A DNA stretch of 42,019 bases from Candidatus Sabulitectum sp. (GCA_023145375.1 JAGLDY010000020.1:1-42019), one strand, 5' to 3'. Counted from the stretch's first letter, positions 7,614-16,487 are shown. Notes: generated from the letters alone by a model not told the origin. A program made the numbers and translations.

Positions 7614-7688
7614 TGGCTGGGGCGGGAGGATTCGAACCTCCAAATGCAGGGACCAAAACCCTGTGTCTTGCCATTTGACGACGCCCCA
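7614..7688 (-). tRNA. tRNA-Gln (anticodon UUG)
   Basis: On the minus strand, the acceptor stem TGGGGCG (7688-7682) pairs with CGCCCCA (7624-7618), followed by discriminator G and an encoded CCA (7616-7614). The anticodon stem CAGGG/CCCTG encloses loop TTTTGGT, with anticodon TTG. The T arm is GGAGG-TTCGAAT-CCTCC. The gene sits between ispE and rplY in the same direction. Confidence 0.95.
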
Positions 7689-7697
7689 ATTCCAATT

Positions 7698-8561
7698 CTA
7701 TCCAGATTGACAGCGGAATACCCACGGGAATTTCCCGGTGAGATGCTCCTCCGCCTCCTTAGCTTCGGCCTCAGACCTGAAGAGAGTGTAGAAAGTAGGT
7801 CCAGAGCCACTGAGCCCCCAGCTGTCAGTCAGTCGGGACAATTCCTCAGCCGTACGGGCCATCCCCGGATGCCGGCTGTGGAGAAGGGTCAGGAAGTGGT
7901 TGTCAAGCTTGACAGGGAAAGGCTTACCCTCATGCCAAACTCCAAAATTCAGGGCGGTATAATTGCTTATAGGGCATGCCTCTGTCAAGTCCCCACTGTG
8001 TTCGTCCCATAGTTTGAATGCCATTGGAGTGGGTACATTTTCTCCTGAGTGAACAAGAACACAGTGAAAGTGAGGCAGATGAACAGGAGTAAGAATTTCA
8101 CCTCTTCCGGTAACAAACGCTGCCTGCTCAGGCAGAAGGAAGAAAGGAACATCGCTGCCCAGCTGTTCACCCATCGGTCCCAGGTCGATCTCTATATCAG
8201 TCAGTTTCATGAGAGCAAGGAGAACTGCCGCTGCATCACTGCTGCCACCGCCAAGCCCGCCAGGCGAGGGAATGTTCTTGTGCAGGGTAATCCTTATACC
8301 CTCAAGGTTCTCCATTCCCGCTTCATCCATAAAAAGTTGTGCAGCCTTCCATGCAAGATTGCTGTTGTTCTGCGGTGATGGTATTCCCGAGCACCTGAGA
8401 GATATGCCTGAAACTGACGGATCAAGAGACACCGTTATTTTGTCTGACAGAGTAATCTTGGAGAATACGCTTTCCAGAGAATGAAAACCGTCTTCGCGCA
8501 GACCTGTTATTCTCAGACCAAGGTTAAGCTTAGCCGGAGCTTTTATGGAGATCTTTTTCAT
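7698..8561 (-). CDS. ispE: 4-diphosphocytidyl-2-C-methyl-D-erythritol kinase
   Basis: This 287-residue GHMP-family kinase phosphorylates CDP-methylerythritol in the non-mevalonate (MEP) isoprenoid pathway. Visible landmarks are KAPAKLNLGL (catalytic-region Lys11), the ATP-binding loop PGGLGGGSSDAA (residues 100-111), the catalytic-region Asp137 in GSDVPFF, and the C-terminal GHMP motif LSGSGPTFY. The length is typical. The start overlaps the stop of the upstream UbiA-family gene by one base (TAATG), so the two are coupled. This links isoprenoid precursor supply with a prenyl-phosphate-using enzyme. The tRNA-Gln gene begins 10 bases downstream of the stop. Confidence 0.95.
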   Translation of the reverse strand: MKKISIKAPAKLNLGLRITGLREDGFHSLESVFSKITLSDKITVSLDPSVSGISLRCSGIPSPQNNSNLAWKAAQLFMDEAGMENLEGIRITLHKNIPSPGGLGGGSSDAAAVLLALMKLTDIEIDLGPMGEQLGSDVPFFLLPEQAAFVTGRGEILTPVHLPHFHCVLVHSGENVPTPMAFKLWDEHSGDLTEACPISNYTALNFGVWHEGKPFPVKLDNHFLTLLHSRHPGMARTAEELSRLTDSWGLSGSGPTFYTLFRSEAEAKEAEEHLTGKFPWVFRCQSG

Positions 8562-9481
8562 TACACAGAGGGATTAGTGAATAGAACCGCAGCCACAGTA
8601 GCTATCCAGAGAAGAATGTTGATCTTCAGAGGTGTATCCCTTAATAGAACCCTGTCGGGACTTCCTCCCAGACCCAGGCTGTAGACTATGAACAGATATC
8701 TGAAAACACCGTAAGCCACAAATGGTATTGTAACCCAGAGATACGGTGAGACAAATTCAGCAGTTCTGTCGCTGACTGTATAAATTGAGTATCCCAGAAT
8801 ACTGGCGGCAGCGCTTATCCCTATTACCTGATCCAGAAGTGAAACGGAGTAGTCCTTCAGATTTGTTCGATGATCTTTTGCCCCGGTGCCCATGGAGATC
8901 AGTTCATGTCTTCTTTTCGCAAAGGCAAGCAGTGAAGCCAGAAAGAAAGTGCAGATCACAAGCCATGGAGAAAGAGATATCAGTTCACCTGAGTCGTACA
9001 GCACTGCAACACCGGCAAGTGCCCGGAGAACAAACCCCAGAGCTATGAGGATACAGTCCAGTATTACAACATTTTTCAGACCGGAGGAGTATCCCAGCTG
9101 CATCACAAAGTAGATAGAGTAGACAAGAGCCAGCCAGGGTGCCAGTATCCATGCAGCAGTCAGGGTTCCTGTTGTCAGGACAACTGCACTGATCACGGCT
9201 TTTTTTACAGAGAGCCTGCCTGAGGCAATGGGTCTGCTGCGCTTTTCAGGGTGCAGTTTATCCTTTTCTCTGTCTACGGTGTCGTTAATAAGGTAGATGG
9301 CAGAAGCTATTAGACCGAAACCCAGAGCAGCCAGGACTGTTTCCTCAAGAGCCCTCAGTGACCATACCTTACCGAAAAGCAGAGCCGCAAAAACAAAGAA
9401 GTTCTTGGTCCATGCCCTTATCCGCATTGCTTCCAGAAGAGTTTTTAAGGATCTCATTGGTGTAAAATAACAATATTTCAT
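8561..9481 (-). CDS. UbiA-family prenyltransferase, decaprenyl-phosphate phosphoribosyltransferase-like
   Basis: This 306-residue polytopic membrane protein has about eight or nine hydrophobic helices. The first Asp-rich motif is NDTVDREKD (residues 66-74), followed by HPEKRSRPIASG. The N-terminus reads RIRAWTKNFFVFAALLFG, and the second motif region has YSSGLKNVVILD followed by GFVLRALAG. These features resemble DPPR synthase (Rv3806c type), which transfers phosphoribose from PRPP to decaprenyl phosphate, more than they resemble UbiA or MenA of quinone synthesis. The substrate here is inferred, not shown. ATG 9481 follows GGAAAGAG; a TTG at 9493 is an alternative. It heads the minus-strand operon with ispE and diverges from the phosphate transporter. 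Confidence 0.82.
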   Translation of the reverse strand: MKYCYFTPMRSLKTLLEAMRIRAWTKNFFVFAALLFGKVWSLRALEETVLAALGFGLIASAIYLINDTVDREKDKLHPEKRSRPIASGRLSVKKAVISAVVLTTGTLTAAWILAPWLALVYSIYFVMQLGYSSGLKNVVILDCILIALGFVLRALAGVAVLYDSGELISLSPWLVICTFFLASLLAFAKRRHELISMGTGAKDHRTNLKDYSVSLLDQVIGISAAASILGYSIYTVSDRTAEFVSPYLWVTIPFVAYGVFRYLFIVYSLGLGGSPDRVLLRDTPLKINILLWIATVAAVLFTNPSV

Positions 9482-9516
9482 TCTCTTTCCCAATGTCGGC
9501 AGAAATGTTCAGTTTC

Positions 9517-9526
9517 TGCTATATTC
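9517..9526 (+). promoter_or_regulatory. Candidate extended -10 element before the first Na/Pi transporter gene
   Basis: TGCTATATTC contains the extended -10 form TGnTATATT, 61 bases before the start codon. The same ten bases occur 53 bases before the second paralog, at 11733-11742. No good -35 box is seen. Confidence 0.4.
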
Positions 9527-9586
9527 TTCTCCTGTCAGTAATCCATGTACAACACCGTCTTTTGCGTATAACAGGGGAGTGCGCTG

Positions 9587-11623
9587 TTGAGATACACAAT
9601 TTTTCTGCTTGTTTTGTTCTCTTCTATAACTCTGGCCCAGAGCGATTTCGGAGTGCAGGCCCTGGAGTACATAGACTATGGCAACTCTGGAGAGGAATTG
9701 GATACATCTCTATCCGTGGGGATCACGTCAGCTGGTTCAGGTGAGCCTGTTACCGGTGTTCGGGTTCATTTCACAGTAGCAGGCGGTGATGCCAATCTCG
9801 TACCTTCTGAAGGTTTTTACACTATAGAAGAGGAGTCAGCGGAAGGCCTGGTTGTTCAAACAGACGAGAATGGTATTGCCAGTGTTGATGTTGAACTTGG
9901 GGAAATGGGAGAGGTCGCTGTAACTGCAACTGTGACTGACAGTCTTGGTGCGCCTGCCATGGCTTCTTTCGATTTTGTATCTCTTGATGTGAAGGCAATT
10001 GTTTTTCAGATAATCGGAGGGCTTGCTGTATTCCTGCTGGGTATGCAGATGATGTCTGCAAATCTTCAGCAGGTTGCTGGAAATCGTATGAAATCCATCC
10101 TCCGTGCTCTTACTGCAAACAGATTCATGGCTATAACCGCAGGTGCTCTTGTGACAGCTCTCGTACAGAGTTCCAGTGCCACCACGGTTATCACAGTGGG
10201 TTTTGTCAACAGCGCTCTTATGACCCTGCAGCAGGCAGTGGGTGTTGTTCTGGGAGCAAACATTGGAACCACCATCACCGGTCAGCTTATTGCATTCAAG
10301 ATAACAAAGTATGCTTTTCCCATGATAGCTCTTGGTTTCGCCCTCTCTGCTTTTTCAAAGAACAGAAAAAGACAGATGTGGGGAAAGGTCATTCTGGGTC
10401 TCGGCCTTTTGTTCCTGGGCATGACAACGATGAGCGGCGTTATGAAGCCCCTCCGCGGCAGTGCTCCGGTGAGGGAATTCTTTACCACCTTCAGTACTAA
10501 TCCCATTCTTGCCATTATAGCCGGAACACTTGTAACGGTATTTGTGCAGAGTTCAAGTGCCACAGTGGGTTTAACCATGACCCTGGCCGGATCCGGGCTG
10601 ATAGGGCTTCAGGGAGCTATTTTTCTTGTTCTGGGTGACAACATTGGAACAACCATAACCGCCCAGCTTGCAGCCATAGGAAGCAACCGGGCAGCAAAAC
10701 AGGCTGCAATGGCTCATACCCTTATCAATGTAATTGGAGCTATCTATTTCGCTCTGCTTGCACTTGACCGGGATGGTTTCTTTATGAAACTGGTCAGGCG
10801 AACCTCATCTGATGCCATGAGGCAGGTGGCGAATGCACATACGATGTTCAACATTGTGAATGTTCTGTTGTTCATCCCTTTTGTTCCTGCTCTTACAAAG
10901 CTATGCAGGGTCATTATTCCCTCAGGGGATGATGTTCCCGAGCCTGATGTAATCCTTGATTCCAACCTTCTTGCTACTCCGGTTCTTGCTCTTGACAGCC
11001 TGGACAGAGAAATAGCCAAGATGGCCAGGGTCTCAGGTAAGGGTATCTGCCGTGCTGCAGAGCACTTCCTTGCAGGAAAGCATCAGGCAAAGAAAATTCT
11101 GGCCATGGAAGACAGTGTTGATGATATGCAGAGAGACCTGACCATATATGCTTCAGAGCTATTTAAAGAAAACCTTTCCTCTGAACAGTCCCTGCGGCTT
11201 CCTGTAATTCTCCACACCATCAATGACATAGAGAGAGTCTCCGATCATGCAGTTAATATGGTGGAGGCAAGAAACAGGGTTGAGGGGAACATTCTTGATT
11301 CCGAGGGTCCTTTGACAACCGCAGCGGGGCAGGCATTCGAAGTTCTAAGGGAGATGACAGAGCAGGCAGTTACCGCTCTGGAAACCCACGACTTGAAAGC
11401 CGCACAGAAGGTTCTGATCCTTGAGGGTAGAATGAACCAGATCGAAGAGGAAGCGAGAGATAACTACAGCAAGTCGCTTGCAACCTACGGGGTCTCCAAT
11501 TTAACGGGTCTGGCAATTCTGGATTTTATCGACTACTGCGAAAGAGCCGGTGATCACATCAAGAACATAGCACAGTCCATTATCGGTGGCGGAGTCTGGC
11601 AAGGGCAGGAGCCTGGAGAGTAG
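9587..11623 (+). CDS. Na/Pi cotransporter family protein with exported Ig-like N-terminal domain, copy 1
   Basis: This 678-residue protein has four parts. A signal peptide occupies residues 1-17 (ending LAQS). A beta-rich Ig/Big_1-like domain follows at about 19-130, with GEPVTGVRVHFTVAGG and VVQTDENGIASV. The membrane transporter then has two inverted repeats, each with the QSSSA signature (residues 194-198 and 321-325) and GANIGTT/GDNIGTT. A cytoplasmic PhoU-like helical domain runs from about 462 to 670. It probably moves phosphate with sodium, with the Ig domain on the periplasmic side. The TTG start is supported by GGGGAG at normal spacing and by the same start context in the second copy. 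Typical NptA-type proteins lack the exported domain. A paralog follows directly. Confidence 0.88.
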   Translation: MRYTIFLLVLFSSITLAQSDFGVQALEYIDYGNSGEELDTSLSVGITSAGSGEPVTGVRVHFTVAGGDANLVPSEGFYTIEEESAEGLVVQTDENGIASVDVELGEMGEVAVTATVTDSLGAPAMASFDFVSLDVKAIVFQIIGGLAVFLLGMQMMSANLQQVAGNRMKSILRALTANRFMAITAGALVTALVQSSSATTVITVGFVNSALMTLQQAVGVVLGANIGTTITGQLIAFKITKYAFPMIALGFALSAFSKNRKRQMWGKVILGLGLLFLGMTTMSGVMKPLRGSAPVREFFTTFSTNPILAIIAGTLVTVFVQSSSATVGLTMTLAGSGLIGLQGAIFLVLGDNIGTTITAQLAAIGSNRAAKQAAMAHTLINVIGAIYFALLALDRDGFFMKLVRRTSSDAMRQVANAHTMFNIVNVLLFIPFVPALTKLCRVIIPSGDDVPEPDVILDSNLLATPVLALDSLDREIAKMARVSGKGICRAAEHFLAGKHQAKKILAMEDSVDDMQRDLTIYASELFKENLSSEQSLRLPVILHTINDIERVSDHAVNMVEARNRVEGNILDSEGPLTTAAGQAFEVLREMTEQAVTALETHDLKAAQKVLILEGRMNQIEEEARDNYSKSLATYGVSNLTGLAILDFIDYCERAGDHIKNIAQSIIGGGVWQGQEPGE

Positions 11624-11732
11624 ATCAGGCGATGTCATAACCTTGGCGGAATATGGTGCAAACCGGACTGCTTTTCCGGGGAGCATCAGTCTTTTCTTTT
11701 CTCAATTAGTTTATGCGCAGAAGTGTTTCATT

Positions 11733-11742
11733 TGCTATATTC
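11733..11742 (+). promoter_or_regulatory. Candidate extended -10 element before the second Na/Pi transporter gene
   Basis: These ten bases are identical to those at 9517-9526, with the form TGnTATATT, and lie 53 bases before the start codon. Conservation between the two duplicated upstream regions supports a shared promoter element. Confidence 0.4.
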
Positions 11743-11794
11743 CTGACAAATAGATTTCATTAACAATACTCTTTACTTATGCAGGGATGTGCCG

Positions 11795-13834
11795 TTGAGA
11801 CTTGTTTTTATCGGTTTTGTACTGCTTTCTTCTATAGCTCTGGGACAGAGTGAGTTCAGTCTTATTTCTCTGCCATATTCGGATTATGGCAGTTCTGGAA
11901 AAGAGATGGACAACCCCATTGCCGTTGAGCTGACATACGCATCAAACGGCGTTCCTATCCCAAACTATGAAGTGCATTTCGCTGTTACCGGTGGTGAGGC
12001 CCAGCTCCGACCTTCCGAGGGCTGTTACACCATTGAAGAGAGTTCTTCAGAAGGCCTTGTGGTACAGACCGATGAGAATGGCATTGCCCGTGTTGATATT
12101 GAGCTTGGAAAAATGGGCGAGGTTGACATTACTGCATCTCTGTTCGACGATGACGGACACCAGTTCATGTCCTCTTTCGATATTGTATCTCTTGATATCA
12201 GAGCCATTGTTTTCCAGATTTTCGGCGGACTTGCCATGTTCCTTCTTGGAATGCAGATGATGTCTGCAAATCTTCAACAGGTGGCTGGTAACAGCATGAA
12301 ATCAATTCTGCGAAAACTTACATCAAACCGGTTCATGGGAATTATCGCAGGTGCTTTCGTAACAGCCCTTATTCAAAGCTCCAGTGCTACAACTGTTATT
12401 ACGGTCAGTTTTGTGAATACTGCGCTGATGACCCTTCAGCAGGCTGTAGGTGTGATACTCGGCGCAAACATCGGAACAACTATTACCGGACAGCTCATAG
12501 CCTTCAAGGTCACCCAGTTTGCTTTTCCCATGATAACAGTAGGCTTTGCAGTAGCTTCCTTTTCGAAGAACTACAAGAGGCAGATGTGGGGTAAGGTCCT
12601 CATGGGTCTGGGTTTGCTTTTCCTTGGAATGACTACCATGAGCGGCGTTCTCAAACCGCTTCAGGGAAGTGCTCCAGTAAGAGAGTTCTTTACCCAGTTC
12701 AGCACAAGCCCTATTCTGGCTATTTTTGCAGGGACTCTTGTTACGGTCTTTGTTCAGAGCTCAAGTGCAACTGTTGGTCTTACCATGACACTTGCAGGCT
12801 CAGGGCTGATCGGGCTTCAGGGTGCTTTTTTCCTGGTTCTGGGTGATAACATTGGAACAACGATCACTGCTCAGCTTGCCGCTCTAGGCGGTAACCGGGC
12901 TGCGAAGCAGACCGCCATGGCTCACACTCTTATCAAGGTAATAGGAGCCATCTACTTTGCGTTCTTTATCATGGATTCAGGCGGATTCTTTATGAATCTG
13001 ATCAGAAGGACATCTCATGATCCAATAAGGCAGGTGGCGAATGCCCACACAATATTCAATATTGTGAACTGCCTGCTGTTCATTCCATTTGTTCCTGCTA
13101 TAGCAAGGCTTGCAAAATTGATTATTCCATCCGGTAAAGACGAGGATTGTGTCCCTGATATTCTTCTTGACAACAATCTTCTGGCTTCTCCCGTACTTGC
13201 ATTTGACAGCCTCGACCGGGAGATAGCCAAGATGGCTAAAGTTTCCGGAAAGGGTGTCCGCCATGCTGCGGAGCATTTTCTCACAGGAGACCATCAGGCA
13301 AAATCAATTCTAGCCATGGAGGACAGAGTTGATGATATGCAGAGGGATCTTACCGTTTATGCTTCACTGCTGTTCAAGGAGAATCTTTCCTACGAGCAGA
13401 CCCAGAGGCTTCCAGTGATCCTTCATTCCATAAATGATATAGAAAGGGTTTCTGACCATGCTGTAAATATGGTTGAAGCCAGGCACCGCGTAAGCGGGAA
13501 TATCCTTGATTCCGAGGGGCCGCTAACAACTGCAGCGGAGCAGGCTTTCCAGACTCTCAAAGAGATGGCGGAGCAGGTCATACTGGCGTTGGAAACACAT
13601 GATCTGGCTGCAGCTCAAAAAATATTGATCCTGGAAGGAAGAATGAATCAGATCGAAGAGGAAGCCAGAAACAACTACGGTAACTCTCTGGCTACCTATG
13701 GTTTCGCTAACATGAGTGGCCTGGCAATACTGGATTTTATTGATTACTGCGAAAGAGCCGGTGATCACATGAAGAATATTGCCCAGTCAATTATTGGAGG
13801 AGGTGTCTGGCATGGGCAGGAACCGGGAGAGTAG
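11795..13834 (+). CDS. Na/Pi cotransporter family protein with exported Ig-like N-terminal domain, copy 2
   Basis: This 679-residue paralog of the preceding gene is alignable along its whole length. It has a signal peptide (ending ALGQS), an Ig-like domain, the two QSSSA/NIGTT transporter repeats and a PhoU-like C-terminus. Both proteins end with IIGGGVW and QEPGE. TTG 11795 is preferred over GTG 11789 because AGGGA then has eight-base spacing and the start matches that of copy 1. Divergence is spread throughout and is strongest in the Ig-like domain, so this is an old tandem duplication rather than an assembly artefact. The 3' end contains the SD of the DUF3006 gene and overlaps it by 23 bases. 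Confidence 0.88.
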   Translation: MRLVFIGFVLLSSIALGQSEFSLISLPYSDYGSSGKEMDNPIAVELTYASNGVPIPNYEVHFAVTGGEAQLRPSEGCYTIEESSSEGLVVQTDENGIARVDIELGKMGEVDITASLFDDDGHQFMSSFDIVSLDIRAIVFQIFGGLAMFLLGMQMMSANLQQVAGNSMKSILRKLTSNRFMGIIAGAFVTALIQSSSATTVITVSFVNTALMTLQQAVGVILGANIGTTITGQLIAFKVTQFAFPMITVGFAVASFSKNYKRQMWGKVLMGLGLLFLGMTTMSGVLKPLQGSAPVREFFTQFSTSPILAIFAGTLVTVFVQSSSATVGLTMTLAGSGLIGLQGAFFLVLGDNIGTTITAQLAALGGNRAAKQTAMAHTLIKVIGAIYFAFFIMDSGGFFMNLIRRTSHDPIRQVANAHTIFNIVNCLLFIPFVPAIARLAKLIIPSGKDEDCVPDILLDNNLLASPVLAFDSLDREIAKMAKVSGKGVRHAAEHFLTGDHQAKSILAMEDRVDDMQRDLTVYASLLFKENLSYEQTQRLPVILHSINDIERVSDHAVNMVEARHRVSGNILDSEGPLTTAAEQAFQTLKEMAEQVILALETHDLAAAQKILILEGRMNQIEEEARNNYGNSLATYGFANMSGLAILDFIDYCERAGDHMKNIAQSIIGGGVWHGQEPGE

Positions 13835-14042
13835 TTTTTCTGTGGACCTTGACAGAATTGAGGAAGGTATCGCCGTCATTCTTGCTCCCGGCGGATTTCA
13901 GTGGCACCTTCCTGAATCATATCTGCCTCAGGGTGTTACCGAGGGTATGACTATGAAAGTAACCCTTGAAGCAGACCAGGGGGCAACTCATGCAAGGATT
14001 GAAAGAATCAGAGAACTCCGCTCAGGCTTGGAGAGCCGGTGA
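13812..14042 (+). CDS. DUF3006-family small protein
   Basis: This 76-residue protein has the DUF3006 pattern: VDLDRIEEGIAVILAPGGF, then LPESYLPQGVTEGMTMKV, ending in a charged helix. The function of the family is unknown. ATG 13812 is chosen because the strong SD GGAGGAGGT lies eight bases upstream, inside the end of the transporter gene. Translation therefore probably depends on the upstream gene. Its stop overlaps the GTG start of rsmI as GTGA, so it is a coupled member of the long plus-strand series. Confidence 0.8.
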   Translation: MGRNRESSFSVDLDRIEEGIAVILAPGGFQWHLPESYLPQGVTEGMTMKVTLEADQGATHARIERIRELRSGLESR

Positions 14043-14719
14043 GTAGAGACTGCCCAGGAAAATTGGTTCTTGTTGCAACTCCTATTGGCAACCTTGATGA
14101 CATGAGTCCCCGGGCGCTGGAAGCTCTGAGTATGGCGGATGTAGTAATGGCTGAGGATACCAGAAGAACTGGAAGATTTGTCCCTGAACGCAGGAGACTG
14201 TACAGCTGTCACGACCACAACATTCGCGGAAGACTTCCGCAGATACAGGAGTTTCTTCTCAGCGGGGCCACAGTGGCCATGGCCAGTGATGCAGGCACAC
14301 CGGGGATATCAGACCCAGCTTACAGAGCGGTGGGACTGGCTGTTGAACTTGGAGCAGAGGTAACCATGATACCAGGTCCTTCAGCAGTTATCATGGCTCT
14401 TGTTCTGTCAGGCCTTCCCACTAACAGATTTGCTTTTGAGGGTTTTCTTCCTTTCAAGAAAGGCAGGAGACGCCGAAGGATTGAGGATATGGCAGACTAT
14501 ACAGGAACCATCGCCTACTATGTGGGACCACACCATCTTTCCTCGGTCCTTGAGGTTATGCTCACTGTGTTTGGTGACAGAAGAGGGTGCGTTGCAAGAG
14601 AAATGACCAAGTTGCATGAGGAGATTGTAAGGGGTACCCTTTCAACGCTCATAGAGAGATATTCCACCTCCGTGGCCAAAGGTGAGATCACTCTTCTGGT
14701 GGAAGGAGCTTCAGATTGA
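14039..14719 (+). CDS. rsmI: 16S rRNA (cytidine-1402 2'-O)-methyltransferase
   Basis: This 226-residue SAM-dependent enzyme of the tetrapyrrole methylase fold modifies C1402 in the decoding centre. Visible family motifs are ATPIGNLDDMSPRALEAL at the N-terminus, MAEDTRRTGRF, SDAGTPGISDPAY, IPGPSAVIMAL and SGLPTNRFAFEGFLP. The length is slightly shorter than in proteins with an extra C-terminal domain, and the core is complete. The GTG start at 14039 overlaps the DUF3006 stop, and GGAG lies upstream. The stop overlaps the TTG start of the next gene as TTGA. Confidence 0.95.
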   Translation: MSRDCPGKLVLVATPIGNLDDMSPRALEALSMADVVMAEDTRRTGRFVPERRRLYSCHDHNIRGRLPQIQEFLLSGATVAMASDAGTPGISDPAYRAVGLAVELGAEVTMIPGPSAVIMALVLSGLPTNRFAFEGFLPFKKGRRRRRIEDMADYTGTIAYYVGPHHLSSVLEVMLTVFGDRRGCVAREMTKLHEEIVRGTLSTLIERYSTSVAKGEITLLVEGASD

Positions 14720-15324
14720 ATCTTCATAAAGTAAGGATGGCGTTCAAGAGTGTTCTTAGCCCTGTTATCCCTATCCTTGTCAAACTGGGAGTTACTCCTG
14801 CTATCGCCACTGTCACAGGTGTTCTGATAACCCTTCTGGCATCCTGGTTCGTCTGGAAAGGGGATTACCTTACAGGAGGAGCCATTCTTATCCTTGGAAG
14901 CCTTTTTGATGCCGTGGATGGAAGCATTGCCAGATTGACAAATTCTTCCTCCAAGAGCGGTGCCGCTCTTGATTCCATTATGGACAGGGTGGGTGAGATT
15001 CTTGTTCTTACTGCGGTGCTTGCAGGAAAAGCCGGAAGTGAACATGATAGCTTGTTGTATATTATACCCATGGCCATGGGCGGGTCGCTTCTGGTAAGTT
15101 ATGTTCGCGCCCGTGCCGAAGGGCTTGGTATTGAATGCAGGGTCGGTCTGTTTACCAGAACAGAGAGACTGGTGCTGGTTATTGCCGGTATTGTCTTCTC
15201 TACTTTCTGGGGATCGATAGTTCTGGTCTGGGCCTGTGCAGTTATTGCCGCAGGTTCATGGTTGACAGCCTTGCAGCGGTTGCTGAAAGTTACACGAGAT
15301 GGGAAAGGGATCCCCCTGGACTAG
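14716..15324 (+). CDS. CDP-alcohol phosphatidyltransferase, probable phosphatidylinositol-phosphate synthase
   Basis: This 202-residue membrane enzyme joins a CDP-activated lipid to an alcohol. The complete family motif is present in D65-D68G-A72R-G82-D86-D90 (DAVDGSIAR followed by [10 protein letters not shown]). The later stretch [12 protein letters not shown], with [13 protein letters not shown] after it, resembles the pocket region of actinobacterial phosphatidylinositol-phosphate synthases (SYIKARAE, ERPERLI). The next gene makes inositol-1-phosphate, which would be its co-substrate, so PIP synthase is favoured over phosphatidylglycerophosphate synthase. The TTG start has GGAAGGAG seven bases upstream and overlaps the rsmI stop. 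The substrate assignment is an inference from motif plus neighbour. Confidence 0.8.
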   Translation: MNLHKVRMAFKSVLSPVIPILVKLGVTPAIATVTGVLITLLASWFVWKGDYLTGGAILILGSLFDAVDGSIARLTNSSSKSGAALDSIMDRVGEILVLTAVLAGKAGSEHDSLLYIIPMAMGGSLLVSYVRARAEGLGIECRVGLFTRTERLVLVIAGIVFSTFWGSIVLVWACAVIAAGSWLTALQRLLKVTRDGKGIPLD

Positions 15325-15371
15325 GGGCATCTTTTCCGTCGAAACATAATACCCATCAGGGAGGATATTGG

Positions 15372-16487
15372 ATGTCAAAGAAAGTAAGAGTTGCTATTAT
15401 CGGAGTGGGTAACTGCGCAAGCAGTCTTGTTCAGGGTGTGGAGTATTACAAGAATTCAAAAGAGGGAGACACTGTTCCCGGTCTCATGCATGTTAACCTG
15501 GGTGGTTATCATGTGAAAGATGTGGAATTCAGCGCCGCCTTTGATGTCAACACCACTAAAGTCGGCAAGGACCTGAGTGAGGCTATCTTTGCTGATCCCA
15601 ACTGTACCATCAAGTTATGTGATGTTCCTAACCTTGGTGTTAATGTACACAGGGGAATGACTCACGATGGTATCGGCAAGTATCTCAAACCGGTTATTGA
15701 AAAGGCTCCTGGACCAACAGCGGATATCGTGAGCATTCTTAGAGAGACAAAGACAGATGTGGTTGTCAGTTACCTTCCCGTTGGCAGTGAAGAGGCCACC
15801 AAGTGGTATGTAGAACAGATACTTGAAGCAGAGTGTGCCTTTGTTAACGCAATTCCTGTGTTCATCGCCCGTGAGCCCTACTGGCAGAAGCGTTTCCGTG
15901 ATAAGAACCTTCCATGCATGGGTGATGATATTAAGAGTCAGGTTGGCGCAACTATCCTTCACAGGGTCATGACCAGGCTTTTCCAGGATCGTGGTGTAAG
16001 GCTTGACCGCACTTTCCAGCTTAATGTGGGTGGAAACACAGACTTCCTGAACATGCTTGAGCGTGAACGACTTGAGTCCAAGAAGATCAGCAAGACCAAC
16101 GCTGTAACCAGCCAGATCCCCGGTGGAATTCTTCCCCGCAACGTTCACATCGGACCCAGTGATTACATCGAGTGGCTTGATGACAGAAAGTGGTGCTACA
16201 TCCGCATGGAGGGTACCAGTTTCGGTGATGTTCCTTTGAACATTGAAGCAAAGCTGGAAGTATGGGACAGCCCCAACAGTGCCGGAGTTATCATCGATGC
16301 AGTCCGTTGTGCAAAGCTCGGGCTGGATAACGGTCTCAGCGGTGCTCTTGAAGCTCCGTCCAGCTATTTCTTCAAGTCACCTCCTGTGCAGTACTACGAT
16401 GATGAGTGTCACAGAATGACAGAAGAGTACATCACGACTTACGGCAAGAAAAAAGCTGAGAGCAAGACAAAAGCTGATAAAAAGTAG
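15372..16487 (+). CDS. ino1: myo-inositol-1-phosphate synthase
   Basis: This 371-residue NAD-dependent enzyme converts glucose-6-phosphate to inositol-1-phosphate in the cytoplasm. The N-terminal Rossmann motif is [15 protein letters not shown]. Other family stretches are [60 protein letters not shown] and [14 protein letters not shown]. Size and motifs match the short mycobacterial/archaeal form rather than the longer eukaryotic one. ATG 15372 follows AGGGAGG with seven-base spacing; a longer open frame to 15135 lies inside the preceding gene and is rejected. Pairing with the phosphatidyltransferase suggests an inositol phospholipid pathway. Confidence 0.94.
   Translation: MSKKVRVAIIGVGNCASSLVQGVEYYKNSKEGDTVPGLMHVNLGGYHVKDVEFSAAFDVNTTKVGKDLSEAIFADPNCTIKLCDVPNLGVNVHRGMTHDGIGKYLKPVIEKAPGPTADIVSILRETKTDVVVSYLPVGSEEATKWYVEQILEAECAFVNAIPVFIAREPYWQKRFRDKNLPCMGDDIKSQVGATILHRVMTRLFQDRGVRLDRTFQLNVGGNTDFLNMLERERLESKKISKTNAVTSQIPGGILPRNVHIGPSDYIEWLDDRKWCYIRMEGTSFGDVPLNIEAKLEVWDSPNSAGVIIDAVRCAKLGLDNGLSGALEAPSSYFFKSPPVQYYDDECHRMTEEYITTYGKKKAESKTKADKK

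Noticed and set aside
7585-7725. N-terminal extension of the rplY frame
   Set aside because: It would translate through the tRNA-Gln gene. The ATG at 7584 has a good SD and gives the normal L25 N-terminus.
9587-13834. Tandem transporter copies as an assembly duplication
   Set aside because: The copies differ throughout at the nucleotide and protein level, so they are true paralogs.
14518-15045. 175-residue minus-strand frame over the rsmI/phosphatidyltransferase junction
   Set aside because: Both plus-strand genes are clear family members, and the antisense frame has no recognisable motif.
15135-15371. N-terminal extension of the inositol-phosphate synthase frame
   Set aside because: It lies inside the phosphatidyltransferase gene, and the ATG at 15372 has a strong SD with the normal Rossmann start.
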